NCBI RefSeq assembly: GCF_000379105.1
Contig: NZ_KB900609.1
Coordinates: 627,781 to 691,780 of the forward strand
Length of the DNA stretch: 64,000 nucleotides
Reading direction: 5' to 3'
Source: Methylobacterium sp. WSM2598
GTDB lineage: Bacteria; Pseudomonadota; Alphaproteobacteria; Rhizobiales; Beijerinckiaceae
The notes below the pieces were generated by a model. The model was not told the origin of the DNA. It saw only the letters and a list, made by a program, of their open reading frames with translations, and made no database searches. This document shows positions 37,839 through 45,989 of this stretch, piece by piece (within the stretch, counting starts at the first letter, position 1; every line of letters starts with the position of its first letter). A program made the translations under genes and the position numbers.

Positions 37839-38108
37839 ATGAAGAAGTTCATTGCCGCCTCGCTGGCGGGCGCCATGGCGCTGTCGCTCGGCGCCTGCAA
37901 CACCCCGGGCGACCGCGCCGCGGGCGGTGCGGCCCTCGGCGGCCTGACCGGCGCGGCGATCGGCGCGGCGGCGACGGGCCGGGCGAGCGGCGCCGTCGCG
38001 GGCGGCCTCGTCGGCGCGGCCGGCGGCGCGATCGTGGGCGCGGCCACGGCGCCGCAATGCCCCTACGGGACCTACCGCGACCCCTACGGCAACATCTACT
38101 GCCGCTGA
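37839..38108 (+). CDS. Small glycine-zipper lipoprotein
   Basis: This 89-residue protein has the signal peptide MKKFIAASLAGAMALSLGAC with a lipobox LGAC (Cys20), a central Gly/Ala-rich segment (GGAALGGLTGAAIGAAATG and GGLVGAAGGAIVGAA) with the glycine-zipper pattern, and a C-terminal CPYGTYRDPYGNIYCR with two cysteines. It resembles small outer-membrane lipoproteins of the YMGG/OmpA-associated type. AAGGGA precedes the ATG. The 249-bp upstream region has no gene or clear promoter. Confidence 0.85.
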   Translation: MKKFIAASLAGAMALSLGACNTPGDRAAGGAALGGLTGAAIGAAATGRASGAVAGGLVGAAGGAIVGAATAPQCPYGTYRDPYGNIYCR

Positions 38109-38269
38109 TGCGGCGGCGAGGCGCGGCGCTCCGGCCCGCGCCTCGCGACCCTCGCCTGAGGCGGGTTGCCCGGTTCCGCCGGCCCGCTTTCGGCCCTACA
38201 AGACGACCCCATGACGATTCCGCCGTTCCAGCGGCCGGCCGCGCCGCGGCGCCCCGGCCTCCCGCCGCG

Positions 38270-38992
38270 ATGAGCCACGCGCTCTGGGGAAAGATCGGCG
38301 GCGCCGGCCTCGGCCTCGCCGTGGGCGGCCCGCTCGGCGCGCTCCTCGGCGCCGTGGCCGGGCATTTCCTGCTCGACCGCGAGGGGTCGCTGTTCGGCCC
38401 GACGCCGCGGGAGGTCGTGTTCACCACCGGCCTCGTCGCGCTCGCCGCCAAGATGGCGAAATCCGACGGGGTCGTGAGCCCGGCCGAGGTGGCGGCCTTC
38501 GCCGAGGTGGTGCGCGTGCCCGAGGCGGAGCGGGCCGGCGTGACCCGGCTGTTCGATCTCGCCAAGGGGACCACCGCCGGCTTCGAGGCCTACGCCCAGC
38601 AGATCGCCGAGGCCTTCCGCGAGGAGCCGCGCCTGCTGGAGGACGTGCTCGACGGCCTGTTCCACATCGCCAAGGCGGACGGGGCGCTCCACGAGAAGGA
38701 GGCGCAGTACCTGCGCGCGGTGGCCGAGATCTTCGGCCTCGACGAGGCCCGCTTCGCCTGCCTCGCCGCCCGCCACGTGCGGCTGGCGGACGATCCCTAC
38801 GAGGCGCTCGGGGTCGCGCGCGGCCTGCCGGATCCCGAGCTGAAGGCGCGCTACCGGGCGCTCGTCGCCGAGAACCATCCCGACCGGGCCGTGGCCCGCG
38901 GCCTGCCGCCGGCGGCGGTCGCCATCGCCACCCGCCGCCTCGCGGCGATCAACGCCGCCTGGGACCGCATCGCCGCCGAGCGCGGGCTCTGA
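38270..38992 (+). CDS. TerB-DnaJ (DjlA-like) protein
   Basis: This 240-residue protein has an N-terminal Gly-rich hydrophobic segment (GGAGLGLAVGGPLGALLGAV), a TerB domain (AAKMAKSDGVVSPAEVAAF and LFHIAKADGALHEKEAQYL, each with the acidic pair of the family), and a C-terminal J domain (YEALGVARGLPDPELKARYR, HPD in ENHPDRAVARG, LAAINAAWDRI). This is the DjlA architecture, a DnaK co-chaperone at the inner membrane. I used the ATG giving MSHALWGKIG. The amidase gene follows after 12 bp, as is common in alphaproteobacteria. Confidence 0.9.
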   Translation: MSHALWGKIGGAGLGLAVGGPLGALLGAVAGHFLLDREGSLFGPTPREVVFTTGLVALAAKMAKSDGVVSPAEVAAFAEVVRVPEAERAGVTRLFDLAKGTTAGFEAYAQQIAEAFREEPRLLEDVLDGLFHIAKADGALHEKEAQYLRAVAEIFGLDEARFACLAARHVRLADDPYEALGVARGLPDPELKARYRALVAENHPDRAVARGLPPAAVAIATRRLAAINAAWDRIAAERGL

Positions 38993-39004
38993 CCGGATCC
39001 GCCG

Positions 39005-39754
39005 ATGAAGCCGTCTCCCGAGAGCCCCGTCGCCACGAAGGTCGTGCCCTCCCCCAGCCACGGCGAGCGGCGCCGCCCCGTCGACATGCTGCTCCTCCAC
39101 TACACGGGGATGCCGGACGCGGGCGAGGCGCTGCTGCGCCTCGCCAATCCCCTGTCCGAAGTGTCCTGCCACTACTTCGTGTTCGAGGACGGGCGCGTGG
39201 TGCAGATGGTGCCCGAGGGGCGCCGGGCGTGGCACGCGGGCGAGGCCGCCTGGGAGGGCGAGCGCGACGTCAATTCCCGCTCGATCGGCGTCGAGATCGC
39301 CCATCCGGGCCACGCGGGCGGGCTGCCGCCCTACCCGGAGGCGCAGGTCGCGGCCGTCATCGCCCTCTCGCGCGACATCCTCGCCCGCTGGCCGATCCGC
39401 GCCGACCGCGTCCTCGGCCACTCGGACGTGGCGCCGGCCCGCAAGCAGGATCCCGGCGAGACCTTCCCGTGGGCGCGCCTGCACCGGGAGGGGATCGGCC
39501 ACTTCGTCCCGCCGGTGCCGATCCGCGACGGGCGCTTCTTCGCCGAGGGCGATGCCGGTCAGCCCATCGAGGCGCTGCAGGCGATGTTCGCCCTCTACGG
39601 CTACGACCAGCCGGTGACCGGGCGCTTCGACTCCGGCATGCGGGCGGTGGTGGAGGCCTTCCAGCGCCACTTCCGGCCCGAGCGGGTCGACGGGGTGGCG
39701 GATTCCTCCACGATCACGACGCTGCGGGACCTGCTCGCGGCCCGGCCCGGCTGA
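39005..39754 (+). CDS. N-acetylmuramoyl-L-alanine amidase, AmpD/AmiD family
   Basis: This 249-residue zinc amidase cleaves the lactyl-alanine bond of peptidoglycan or muropeptides. The Amidase_2 domain shows MLLLHYTGMPDAGEAL (first zinc His), RRAWHAGEAAWEGE, SIGVEIAHPGH (catalytic Glu) and LGHSDVAPARKQDPGETFPW (second His and Asp zinc ligands). A C-terminal peptidoglycan-binding domain (QAMFALYGYDQPVTGRFDS, VVEAFQRHFRPE) follows. No signal peptide is seen, which suggests a cytoplasmic recycling role as for AmpD, although PG-binding domains are more typical of AmiD. It lies directly downstream of the TerB-DnaJ gene. Confidence 0.92.
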   Translation: MKPSPESPVATKVVPSPSHGERRRPVDMLLLHYTGMPDAGEALLRLANPLSEVSCHYFVFEDGRVVQMVPEGRRAWHAGEAAWEGERDVNSRSIGVEIAHPGHAGGLPPYPEAQVAAVIALSRDILARWPIRADRVLGHSDVAPARKQDPGETFPWARLHREGIGHFVPPVPIRDGRFFAEGDAGQPIEALQAMFALYGYDQPVTGRFDSGMRAVVEAFQRHFRPERVDGVADSSTITTLRDLLAARPG

Positions 39755-40024
39755 CGGCGCCCTGCCGGGGCAAGCGGCCCCTTCCCCGCGCCATTTCAGC
39801 GCGGGCCGCCACGCTGCGCGGCCATTGCTCAGACTGCACTTGTTTGCTGCCTAATCCTTTGTCAGAACGCGCGGCGATGATCGGGGCGCGGTGACGCATG
39901 CCCGTAGGGGCCGCCGGTCGTCCTCGTGGCACCGTCAGCCCTCCCTCCCCTCCGGCCGCAATTCGCGCACAGAGGCCGCCGGACCCGTCCCGCGAGGCGC
40001 GGGATCGCGCACCGAGGAACGCCC

Positions 40025-41218
40025 ATGTCCCACCAGCCCGGCCGCCACTTCCTTCAGATCCCGGGGCCGACCAACGTGCCGCTGCCGATCCTGGCCGCGA
40101 CCGCCAGGCCCGTCATCGACCACCGGAGCGCCGAGTTCGGGCAGCTCGGGCGCGAGGTGCTGGCGGGCATCAAGACGATCTTCAAGACCGAGAACCCGGT
40201 CCTGATCTACGCCGCCTCGGGCACCGGCGGCTGGGAATCGGCCCTGGTCAACACGCTCCAGGCCGGCGACCGCGTGCTCATGTACGAGACCGGCCACTTC
40301 GCCGCGCTGTGGGAGCGGATGGCCCGCAAGCTCTCCCTCAAGCCCGAATTCATCCGGGGCGACTGGCGCTCGGGCGTCGACGTCGCGGCGATCGAGGCGC
40401 ACCTCGCCGAGGATCGGCAGCACGGGATCAAGGCGGTCTGCATCGTGCACAACGAGACCGCCACGGGCACGCTCTCGGACGTGCAGGGCGTGCGCGCCGC
40501 CCTCGACCGCACCGGCCACCCGGCCCTGCTGATGGTCGACACGATCTCGTCGCTCGGCTCGACCGATTACCGCCACGACGCCTGGGGCGTCGACGTCACG
40601 GTGGGCGGCTCGCAGAAGGGGCTGATGCTGCCGCCGGGCCTCGCCTTCAACGCGGTCTCGGACAAGGCGCTCGCCGCCTCGCGGCAGGCGACGCTGCCGC
40701 GCGCCTACTGGGATTGGGAGGACATGCTGGCGGCCAACCGCACCGGCTACTTCCCGCAGACCCCCGCGATCAACCTCCTGTACGGGCTCAAGGTCGCGAT
40801 CGAGACGCTGCACGCCGAGGGCCTCGACGCGGTCTTCGCGCGGCACGCCCGGGCCGCCGCGGCGACCCGCGCCGCCGTGCGGCACTGGGGTTTCGAGACC
40901 CAGTGCGCCGTGCCGGCCCAGGCCTCGCCGACCGTGACCACGGTGCGGATGCCGGAGGGCCACTCGGCGGACGCGTTCCGGGCGCTGGTGCTGGAGCGGT
41001 TCAACATGGCGCTCGGCAGCGGCCTCGGCCCGCTCGCGGACCGGGTATTCCGGATCGGCCACATCGGCGACTTCAACGACCTGACGATCGCGGGCGCCCT
41101 CGCGGGCGTCGAGATGGGCCTCGCGGCGGCCGGCATCCCGCACCGCGCGGGCGGTGCGGCGGTGGCGCAGGCGATCCTCGGCGGGAAGGTCGAGGCCTTC
41201 CGCGAGGCCGCCGAGTAG
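40025..41218 (+). CDS. sgaA: Serine--glyoxylate aminotransferase
   Basis: This 397-residue PLP enzyme converts serine and glyoxylate to hydroxypyruvate and glycine, a key step of the serine cycle for formaldehyde assimilation. The start MSHQPGRHFLQIPGPTNVP follows GAGGAA. Family motifs include the substrate-binding IPGPTNVPLP, DHRSAEFGQL, SGTGGWESAL, DTISSLGSTDYRHD and the PLP lysine in TVGGSQKGLMLPPGLAF (about residue 201). It is alone here, without the other serine-cycle genes with which it is clustered in Methylobacterium extorquens. The upstream 270 bp hold no gene. Confidence 0.95.
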   Translation: MSHQPGRHFLQIPGPTNVPLPILAATARPVIDHRSAEFGQLGREVLAGIKTIFKTENPVLIYAASGTGGWESALVNTLQAGDRVLMYETGHFAALWERMARKLSLKPEFIRGDWRSGVDVAAIEAHLAEDRQHGIKAVCIVHNETATGTLSDVQGVRAALDRTGHPALLMVDTISSLGSTDYRHDAWGVDVTVGGSQKGLMLPPGLAFNAVSDKALAASRQATLPRAYWDWEDMLAANRTGYFPQTPAINLLYGLKVAIETLHAEGLDAVFARHARAAAATRAAVRHWGFETQCAVPAQASPTVTTVRMPEGHSADAFRALVLERFNMALGSGLGPLADRVFRIGHIGDFNDLTIAGALAGVEMGLAAAGIPHRAGGAAVAQAILGGKVEAFREAAE

Positions 41219-41365
41219 GCGGCCAGGGCAGCCGAGACGGGATCCGCGTCGCGCGAGCGGGTCCCGGCACCGGAGGGGCCTCGCTTGGTCGGGTCGGCAT
41301 CGCCGTCCGGCAAGGCGGACCCCGTCGATCGAGAACCGGATCGGGCGGGAACCGCATCATACCAA

Positions 41366-41551
41366 ATCCGCTTGATCCCTTCGGGATGGCGGATTTGGGC
41401 TTCGCTCAGGCGCCGCGCGGGCTGGTGATCCGCTTGATCCCTTCGGGATGGCGGATTTGGGCTTCGCTCAGGCGCCGCGCGGGCTGGTGATCCGCTTGAT
41501 CCCTTCGGGATGGCGGATTTGGGCTTCGCTCAGGCGCCGCGCAGGCGTGTG
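41366..41551 (+). repeat. Three perfect tandem copies of a 62-bp palindromic repeat
   Basis: Identical 62-bp units start at 41366, 41428 and 41490. Each begins ATCCGCTTGATCCCTTCGGG, continues to GCGGATTTGGGCTTCGCTCA and ends GGCGCCGCGC plus a short linker. Within a unit ATCCC pairs with GGGAT around a TTC loop, and AAATCCGC with GCGGATTT outside it, a REP-like hairpin. A single copy lies at about 52976-53035 and a degenerate one at 58229-58290. The rest of the 436-bp gap between sgaA and terC (41219-41654) holds no gene. Confidence 0.9.
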
Positions 41552-41654
41552 ATCCGGGATCCCGTGGCGGCGCCCCCGGCCTGACCGGGTCGGCGCAGCC
41601 GGTCAGCGGACGTCCGGACCAATCGCGGCCGCCGGACCTCGCCGGGGCCTCACG

Positions 41655-42692
41655 CTACCCCCGCACCGCCCGCCGCTCGACCGGCTCCTCGACGATCGGA
41701 TGGGGCGCCTCGCGGGTGCGCCACAGGCTGTAGGCGATCCCGACGGCCAGCAGGGACACGGTCACGACCAGCGACACCCAGGGCTCGATGTCGATCCAGC
41801 CGAAGGTGTCGGCCACCACGATCTTCGTGCCGATGAAGATCAGGATCAGCGCCAGCGCCGTCTTCAGATAGGCGAAGCGGTCGACCATCGCGGCGAGCGC
41901 GAAGTAGAGCGCGCGCAGGCCCAGGATCGCGAAGATGTTCGAGGTATAGACCACGTAGGTGTCGGTGGTGATGGCGAAGATCGCCGGGACGCTGTCGACC
42001 GCGAAGATCACGTCGGCGCCGTTGACCAGGACCAGGGCCAGGGCCAGCGGCGTGAACCAGCGCACCATCCGGCCGGTCTTCGGGTCGGGCAGGCGCACCG
42101 TGAAGCGGTGGCCGTGCAGGTCCGGCGTCACCCGGAAGCGGCGGCGCATGAAGGCGGCGAAGCGGTTCGCCGTCTCGCCCTCGTCGTCCTCCTCGGCCCC
42201 CGAGAACAGCATGCGGGCGCCCGCGTAGATCAGGAACGCCGCGAAGAAGGTCAGCACCCACTCCGCCTCGTGCACCAGCGCCGCGCCCAGCCCGATCATC
42301 AGACCGCGCAGCAGCACCGCCGCCAGGATGCCCCAGAGCAGGACCCGGTGCTGCGCGACCCGCGGGATGCCCAGGAACCCGAAGATCACCGCGATGACGA
42401 AAACGTTGTCCATCGAGAGCGATTTCTCGACGACCAATCCGGCGATGTATTCCTGCCCCGCCTGTGGCCCAAGATACCACCAGATCCAGCCGCCGAAGAG
42501 CAAACCGAGGCTGAGATAGAAGGCGGTGAGCAGCAAGCTCTCCTTCACACCGATCTCGCGGTTGCTGTCACGGTGCAGCAGGCCGAGATCGAAGGCGAGG
42601 AGCAGCACGATCACGGCGTGGAACAGGAGCCACATCCAGATCGGCTTGCCGAGCCATGCGACGGAGAGGAGTTCGACCATGCGCGGGACCAT
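41655..42692 (-). CDS. TerC/Alx family integral membrane protein
   Basis: This 345-residue inner-membrane protein has about nine helices and belongs to the TerC/Alx family, implicated in metal (often manganese) homeostasis. Conserved acidic membrane motifs are LLAFDLGLLHRD, EKSLSMDNVFVIAVIFGFLG and NGADVIFAVDSVPAIFAITTDTY (Asp pairs thought to bind metal). A cytoplasmic loop holds AEEDDEGETANRFAAFMRRR. The start is one of two ATGs (42692 or 42680); a TAA lies in frame three codons upstream of the first. Its leader can form alternative hairpins (see 42693-42778). Confidence 0.92.
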   Translation of the reverse strand: MVPRMVELLSVAWLGKPIWMWLLFHAVIVLLLAFDLGLLHRDSNREIGVKESLLLTAFYLSLGLLFGGWIWWYLGPQAGQEYIAGLVVEKSLSMDNVFVIAVIFGFLGIPRVAQHRVLLWGILAAVLLRGLMIGLGAALVHEAEWVLTFFAAFLIYAGARMLFSGAEEDDEGETANRFAAFMRRRFRVTPDLHGHRFTVRLPDPKTGRMVRWFTPLALALVLVNGADVIFAVDSVPAIFAITTDTYVVYTSNIFAILGLRALYFALAAMVDRFAYLKTALALILIFIGTKIVVADTFGWIDIEPWVSLVVTVSLLAVGIAYSLWRTREAPHPIVEEPVERRAVRG

Positions 42693-42778
42693 GGATGCTT
42701 ACGGGAGAAAGCATCGGCTCCGACATCACGAGGCGCTCAGAAGCGCGGCTCGCCAGAGGGGCCCGCAGCCGATGCTTT
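42693..42778 (-). promoter_or_regulatory. Candidate switching leader (riboswitch-like) of terC
   Basis: In transcript order the leader has three segments: A, AAAGCATCGGCT (complement of 42767-42778); B, AGCCGATGCTTT (complement of 42708-42719); and C, AAGCATC (complement of 42694-42700), one base before the ATG. A and B pair perfectly over 12 bp, enclosing a 47-nt domain with its own GCGCT/AGCGC hairpin. B and C can instead pair perfectly over 7 bp around an 8-nt loop, burying the region next to the start. The pairings exclude each other because both use B. TerC/Alx genes elsewhere are under yybP-ykoY (Mn) riboswitch control, but I do not find that consensus here. Confidence 0.6.
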
Positions 42779-42855
42779 GCACTTAAGTCGCGCGGGCCGG
42801 CGGATCAAGGGCGGGCGGTTGACAGAGGGCGCCGCGGCGGCGCTCTGGTCCGGCC

Positions 42856-44070
42856 ATGACGGATGCGCGCGTGGCGGTGATCGGGGCGGGGCCGGCGGGC
42901 CTGTTCGCGGCAGAGACCCTGGCGCGGGCGGGGTGCGCCGTGACGGTGATCGAGCGGATGCCCTCGCCCGCCCGCAAGCTCCTGATCGCCGGGCGCGGGG
43001 GGCTCAACCTCACCCACAGCGAACCGCTGGAGGAGTTCCTCGCCCGCTACCACCCGGCCGGCGGCGCGGTCGCGGCGGCGATCCGCGCCTTCCCGCCCGA
43101 CGCCCTCCGGGCGTGGTGCGAGGAACTCGGCCAGCCGACCTTCGTGGGATCGAGCGGGCGCGTCTTCCCGACCGCCTTCAAGGCCTCGCCGCTGCTGCGG
43201 GCCTGGCTCGCGCGGCTCGCGGCTTCGGGCGTCGCGCTGCGCACGCGCACGCGCTGGATCGGCTTCGCCCCGCATGGCGGGCTGCGTCTCGCCGGGCCCG
43301 AGGGCGAGGCCATCCTCGCCGCCGACGCGACGCTGCTCGCCCTCGGCGGCGGGAGCTGGCCGCGCCTCGGCTCGGACGGGAGCTGGGTGCCGCTGCTGCG
43401 GGAGGCCGGCATCCCGGTCGCGCCGCTGCGCCCGGCCAATGCGGGGTTCCGGGTGGAATGGTCGGAGCCCTTCGCGTCCCGCTTCGCCGGCGCGCCGCTC
43501 AAGCGGATCGCGCTGAGCGCGGGCGGGCAGCGGGTGCGCGGCGAGGCCGTCATCACCGCGGAGGGGATCGAGGGCGGCGCGGTCTACGCGCTGTCGCGCG
43601 CGCTGCGCGAGGCGATCCTGGCGACGGGCGCCGCGCGCCTCACCGTCGACCTGCGGCCGGACCTCGAGGCCGACCTCCTCGCCCGCAGGCTCGCCTCCGC
43701 CCGCCCCGGGCAGTCGCGCGCCACGACCCTGCGCAAGGCGGCGTCGCTGAGCCCGGTCGCGGCGGGCCTGCTGCGGGAGGCCGCCGGCCGCGACCTGCCG
43801 GCCGCGCCCGACGCGCTCGCCCGGCTGGTCAAGGCCGCGCCGCTGACCCTGACCGGGCTCCAGCCCCTGACCCGGGCGATCTCGTCGGCGGGCGGCGTCG
43901 CCCTCGGGGCGATCGACGCGCGCTTCATGCTGACGGGCCGGCCGGGGACCTTCCTGGCGGGCGAGATGCTCGACTGGGAGGCGCCGACCGGCGGCTACCT
44001 GCTGCAGGCGAGCTTCGCCACCGGCCGGGCCGCCGCCGAGGGCGTTCTGGCCTGGCTGGCGCGCCGCTGA
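42856..44070 (+). CDS. Flavoprotein of the HI0933/TIGR03862 family (BaiN-like)
   Basis: This 404-residue FAD-dependent protein starts MTDARVAVIGAGPAGLFAAE with the dinucleotide-binding GxGxxG. The HI0933-family block follows: ARKLLIAGRGGLNLTHSEP, TFVGSSGRVFPTAFKASPLL, LALGGGSWPRLGSDGSW, FKxS-type loops and the C-terminal GTFLAGEMLDWEAPTGGYLLQASFATG, the FAD-contacting motif. The physiological substrate of TIGR03862 proteins is not known. It is divergent from terC. Its stop is followed by a strong hairpin and converges on the collagen-like gene. Confidence 0.88.
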   Translation: MTDARVAVIGAGPAGLFAAETLARAGCAVTVIERMPSPARKLLIAGRGGLNLTHSEPLEEFLARYHPAGGAVAAAIRAFPPDALRAWCEELGQPTFVGSSGRVFPTAFKASPLLRAWLARLAASGVALRTRTRWIGFAPHGGLRLAGPEGEAILAADATLLALGGGSWPRLGSDGSWVPLLREAGIPVAPLRPANAGFRVEWSEPFASRFAGAPLKRIALSAGGQRVRGEAVITAEGIEGGAVYALSRALREAILATGAARLTVDLRPDLEADLLARRLASARPGQSRATTLRKAASLSPVAAGLLREAAGRDLPAAPDALARLVKAAPLTLTGLQPLTRAISSAGGVALGAIDARFMLTGRPGTFLAGEMLDWEAPTGGYLLQASFATGRAAAEGVLAWLARR

Positions 44071-44082
44071 TCCGGCTCATGG

Positions 44083-44110
44083 GCTGTCCGGACGATCGCG
44101 TCCGGACAGC
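44083..44110. terminator. Bidirectional hairpin between convergent genes
   Basis: Perfect 11-bp arms GCTGTCCGGAC (44083-44093) and GTCCGGACAGC (44100-44110) surround GATCGC. There is no U-run, but the position between two convergent stops (44070 and 44180) fits a terminator. A shortened copy of the dispersed repeat block (GCGCGGCGCCTGAGCGACGC onward) follows at about 44115-44172. Confidence 0.65.
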
Positions 44111-44114
44111 GTCA

Positions 44115-44172
44115 CAAGCCCGCGCGGCGCCTGAGCGACGCCGACATCCGCAAGGCGAAGCAATCCGTCGGA
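44115..44172 (+). repeat. Shortened copy of the dispersed repeat block
   Basis: The stretch starts GCGCGGCGCCTGAGCGACGC and passes through CGACATCCGCAAGGCGAAGC to AATCCGTCGGATG. Compared with the block at 35802-35873 about 17 bp are missing from the middle. It fills the space between the hairpin and the stop of the collagen-like gene. Confidence 0.6.
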
Positions 44173-44179
44173 TGTCGTC

Positions 44180-45142
44180 TCAGAGCTTTGCGCAGACCGC
44201 GACGATGCCGGCGCTCTCGGACGGGCAGAAGGCCGCGGCCTGCCCGCCCTCCCGCCGCGTGAAGGTCGGCGCGCCGGCCCGCACGCAATAGGCCGAGAGC
44301 AGCGTCTCGCCGCCCTCGCAGGCGAGTTCGCAGGAGCCGGTGGCGCAGGTCTCACTGCGCAGGACCCGCATCGGCAGCGCCGTCGCCGCGGCGACGGGGG
44401 CCGCCGCGCCGGGCGCGCCCGGGGGTCCGCGCTCGCCCTGCGGTCCGCGCGGACCGGCCTCGCCCTTCGGGCCGGGCGCGCCAGGCAGCCCCGCCTCTCC
44501 CTTCGGGCCAGGTTCGCCCCTTGGTCCGGGTTCGCCCCTTGATCCAGCTTCGCCCTTGGGCCCCGGCGCGCCCTGAGGTCCGGCCTCTCCGCGCGGGCCC
44601 GGCTCCCCCTTGGGTCCGGGCTCACCCTTGGGCCCGGGCTCACCCTTGGGCCCGGGCTCCCCCTTGGGACCCGCCGGTCCCTGCGGCCCCGGGTCGCCCT
44701 TCGGGCCGGGCAGGCCGGCCACGCCCTGCGGGCCGGTCGGCCCGGGCTGGCCGGCGGGGCCGGGCTGGCCCTGCGGGGCGCAATTCGCCACCGCGACCTC
44801 GCGCGACTCCTCGCCCGCCGTCAGGGTCGCCACGCAGGTCTGCGGAACGTACGGGACCTTGATCGCGAAGCGGCCGCGCCGGTCGCTCTGGACCGCGACC
44901 TCGTCGTCGAGCGAGACGGTCACGCCCGCCTTGCCGACATTGCCGGAGATGCGCAGGTCGCCGCCCTCGATCCGCGCGTCCCAGATCTGGATCGCCGAGG
45001 AGGCGGGCTTTCGGGCCGGTCCCCGCGGCGCCTCGGGTTTCGGCGCGGCGGGGGCAGGGGCGGCCTCGCCCTGGGCGAAGGCCGGCCCCGATCCGATCAG
45101 GACGAGCGTGGACAGGACCAGGACGGCACGGCGGAGACGCAT
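44180..45142 (-). CDS. Secreted collagen-like (Gly-X-Y) protein
   Basis: This 320-residue protein has a signal peptide ([21 protein letters not shown], cut near AFAQ), a folded domain of about 75 residues ([18 protein letters not shown] to VAVANC) resembling a small beta domain, and then 41 uninterrupted Gly-X-Y triplets (residues 125-247), rich in GPKGEP. The C-terminal 60 residues carry six cysteines ([39 protein letters not shown]). Gly-X-Y tracts form triple helices, so it is probably a trimeric surface or periplasmic fibre. The acidic/basic alternation GPKGEP stabilises helices without hydroxyproline. The repeats vary at base level. Confidence 0.9.
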   Translation of the reverse strand: MRLRRAVLVLSTLVLIGSGPAFAQGEAAPAPAAPKPEAPRGPARKPASSAIQIWDARIEGGDLRISGNVGKAGVTVSLDDEVAVQSDRRGRFAIKVPYVPQTCVATLTAGEESREVAVANCAPQGQPGPAGQPGPTGPQGVAGLPGPKGDPGPQGPAGPKGEPGPKGEPGPKGEPGPKGEPGPRGEAGPQGAPGPKGEAGSRGEPGPRGEPGPKGEAGLPGAPGPKGEAGPRGPQGERGPPGAPGAAAPVAAATALPMRVLRSETCATGSCELACEGGETLLSAYCVRAGAPTFTRREGGQAAAFCPSESAGIVAVCAKL

Positions 45143-45274
45143 CGGATGCCTCGGTCGGCGCGATGGGCCGGAGAGTCGGCCCTGCAGGCGGCGCGCACCT
45201 TGGGGCGCGGCCGCCGGGGGGTCAACCGCCACGCTCGGCCGGACACAGCGTTCCCGCCCTGCGTGATCGCGCGG

Positions 45275-45820
45275 TCACGCCTCGTAGTCGATCACGTCCT
45301 CCAGGGCGTAGTGCTTCACGGTCTTCCGGTTGGCGATCAGTTCCTCGATCGTCGGTTCGCCCTTGAGGGCGCGGGCGATCGCGAGCTTCGTCGCCTCGTA
45401 ATTGGTCCGGTAGAGGTCCTTGCGGTCGAGATTCGCATCGTCGGCGCAGCGCGGATCGAGCCAGATCATGATGATCATGCACAGCTCGTCCAGGCCCTGC
45501 TTCGGCAGGATGCCCTCGATCACGCAATCGACGATGGCGTCGCCGGTGGCGGCCTGGACCACGCCGCCGAGGAGCTCGACGTAGTCGGCGGATTGGATCG
45601 TCGCCTTGGTGGTCATCATGGTGGCCGGGCGGACGAGCTGGTTGAGGTCGCGCACCACGAACATCCGGGTGTGGCCCTGGACCTGCCCCATCATCGACGC
45701 GAAGGCGGTCCCGACCGGGCCGCGCACCGATCCGATCAGCACCTCCGGCATGGCGTCGGTGAACTGGCCCTCGGCGGCCAGCACGGTGGCCTCCCCGGTG
45801 CGGAAGAGAATCTCGCTCAT
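45275..45820 (-). CDS. Formaldehyde-activating enzyme (Fae) paralogue lacking the catalytic His
   Basis: This 181-residue protein aligns along its length with Fae, which condenses formaldehyde with tetrahydromethanopterin. Matches include RGPVGTAFASMMGQVQGHT, VRPATMMTTKATIQSADYVE, DAIVDCVIEGILPKQGLDEL and the typical NYEATKLAIARALKGEPTIE. In authentic Fae the active-site segment reads AHIDLIIGPRG; here the equivalent is AMPEVLIGSVRG, so the His is Met24. It may bind a pterin or formaldehyde without classical catalysis, or have another role. AGGA precedes the start. It stands alone, with the collagen-like gene downstream. Confidence 0.87.
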   Translation of the reverse strand: MSEILFRTGEATVLAAEGQFTDAMPEVLIGSVRGPVGTAFASMMGQVQGHTRMFVVRDLNQLVRPATMMTTKATIQSADYVELLGGVVQAATGDAIVDCVIEGILPKQGLDELCMIIMIWLDPRCADDANLDRKDLYRTNYEATKLAIARALKGEPTIEELIANRKTVKHYALEDVIDYEA

Positions 45821-45989
45821 CGCTTCATCCTGCGCGCGGGACGGAGGGCGCCCCGCCTGACGGGGGGCACCCACCACGCGCGGCGGGCGCGGGTCAACCG
45901 CCCCTGCGCAGTCGGACAGGTCGCGGGCGGCGGAAAATGGTCTATAGGCTGATTCGCGGCGGGAGCGTCCCGTCCTGGAATGCGCCGTG

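Noticed and set aside
41366..41551. A CRISPR-like array from regularly spaced repeats
   Set aside because: The 62-bp units abut with no unique spacers and no cas gene is nearby.
42819..42824. A TTGACA -35 box for the flavoprotein gene
   Set aside because: No acceptable -10 box lies 16-18 bp downstream; a single hexamer is not enough.
42693..42850. A standard yybP-ykoY manganese riboswitch upstream of terC
   Set aside because: The conserved junction sequences of that class are not visible, so I reported only the alternative hairpins and did not name a class.
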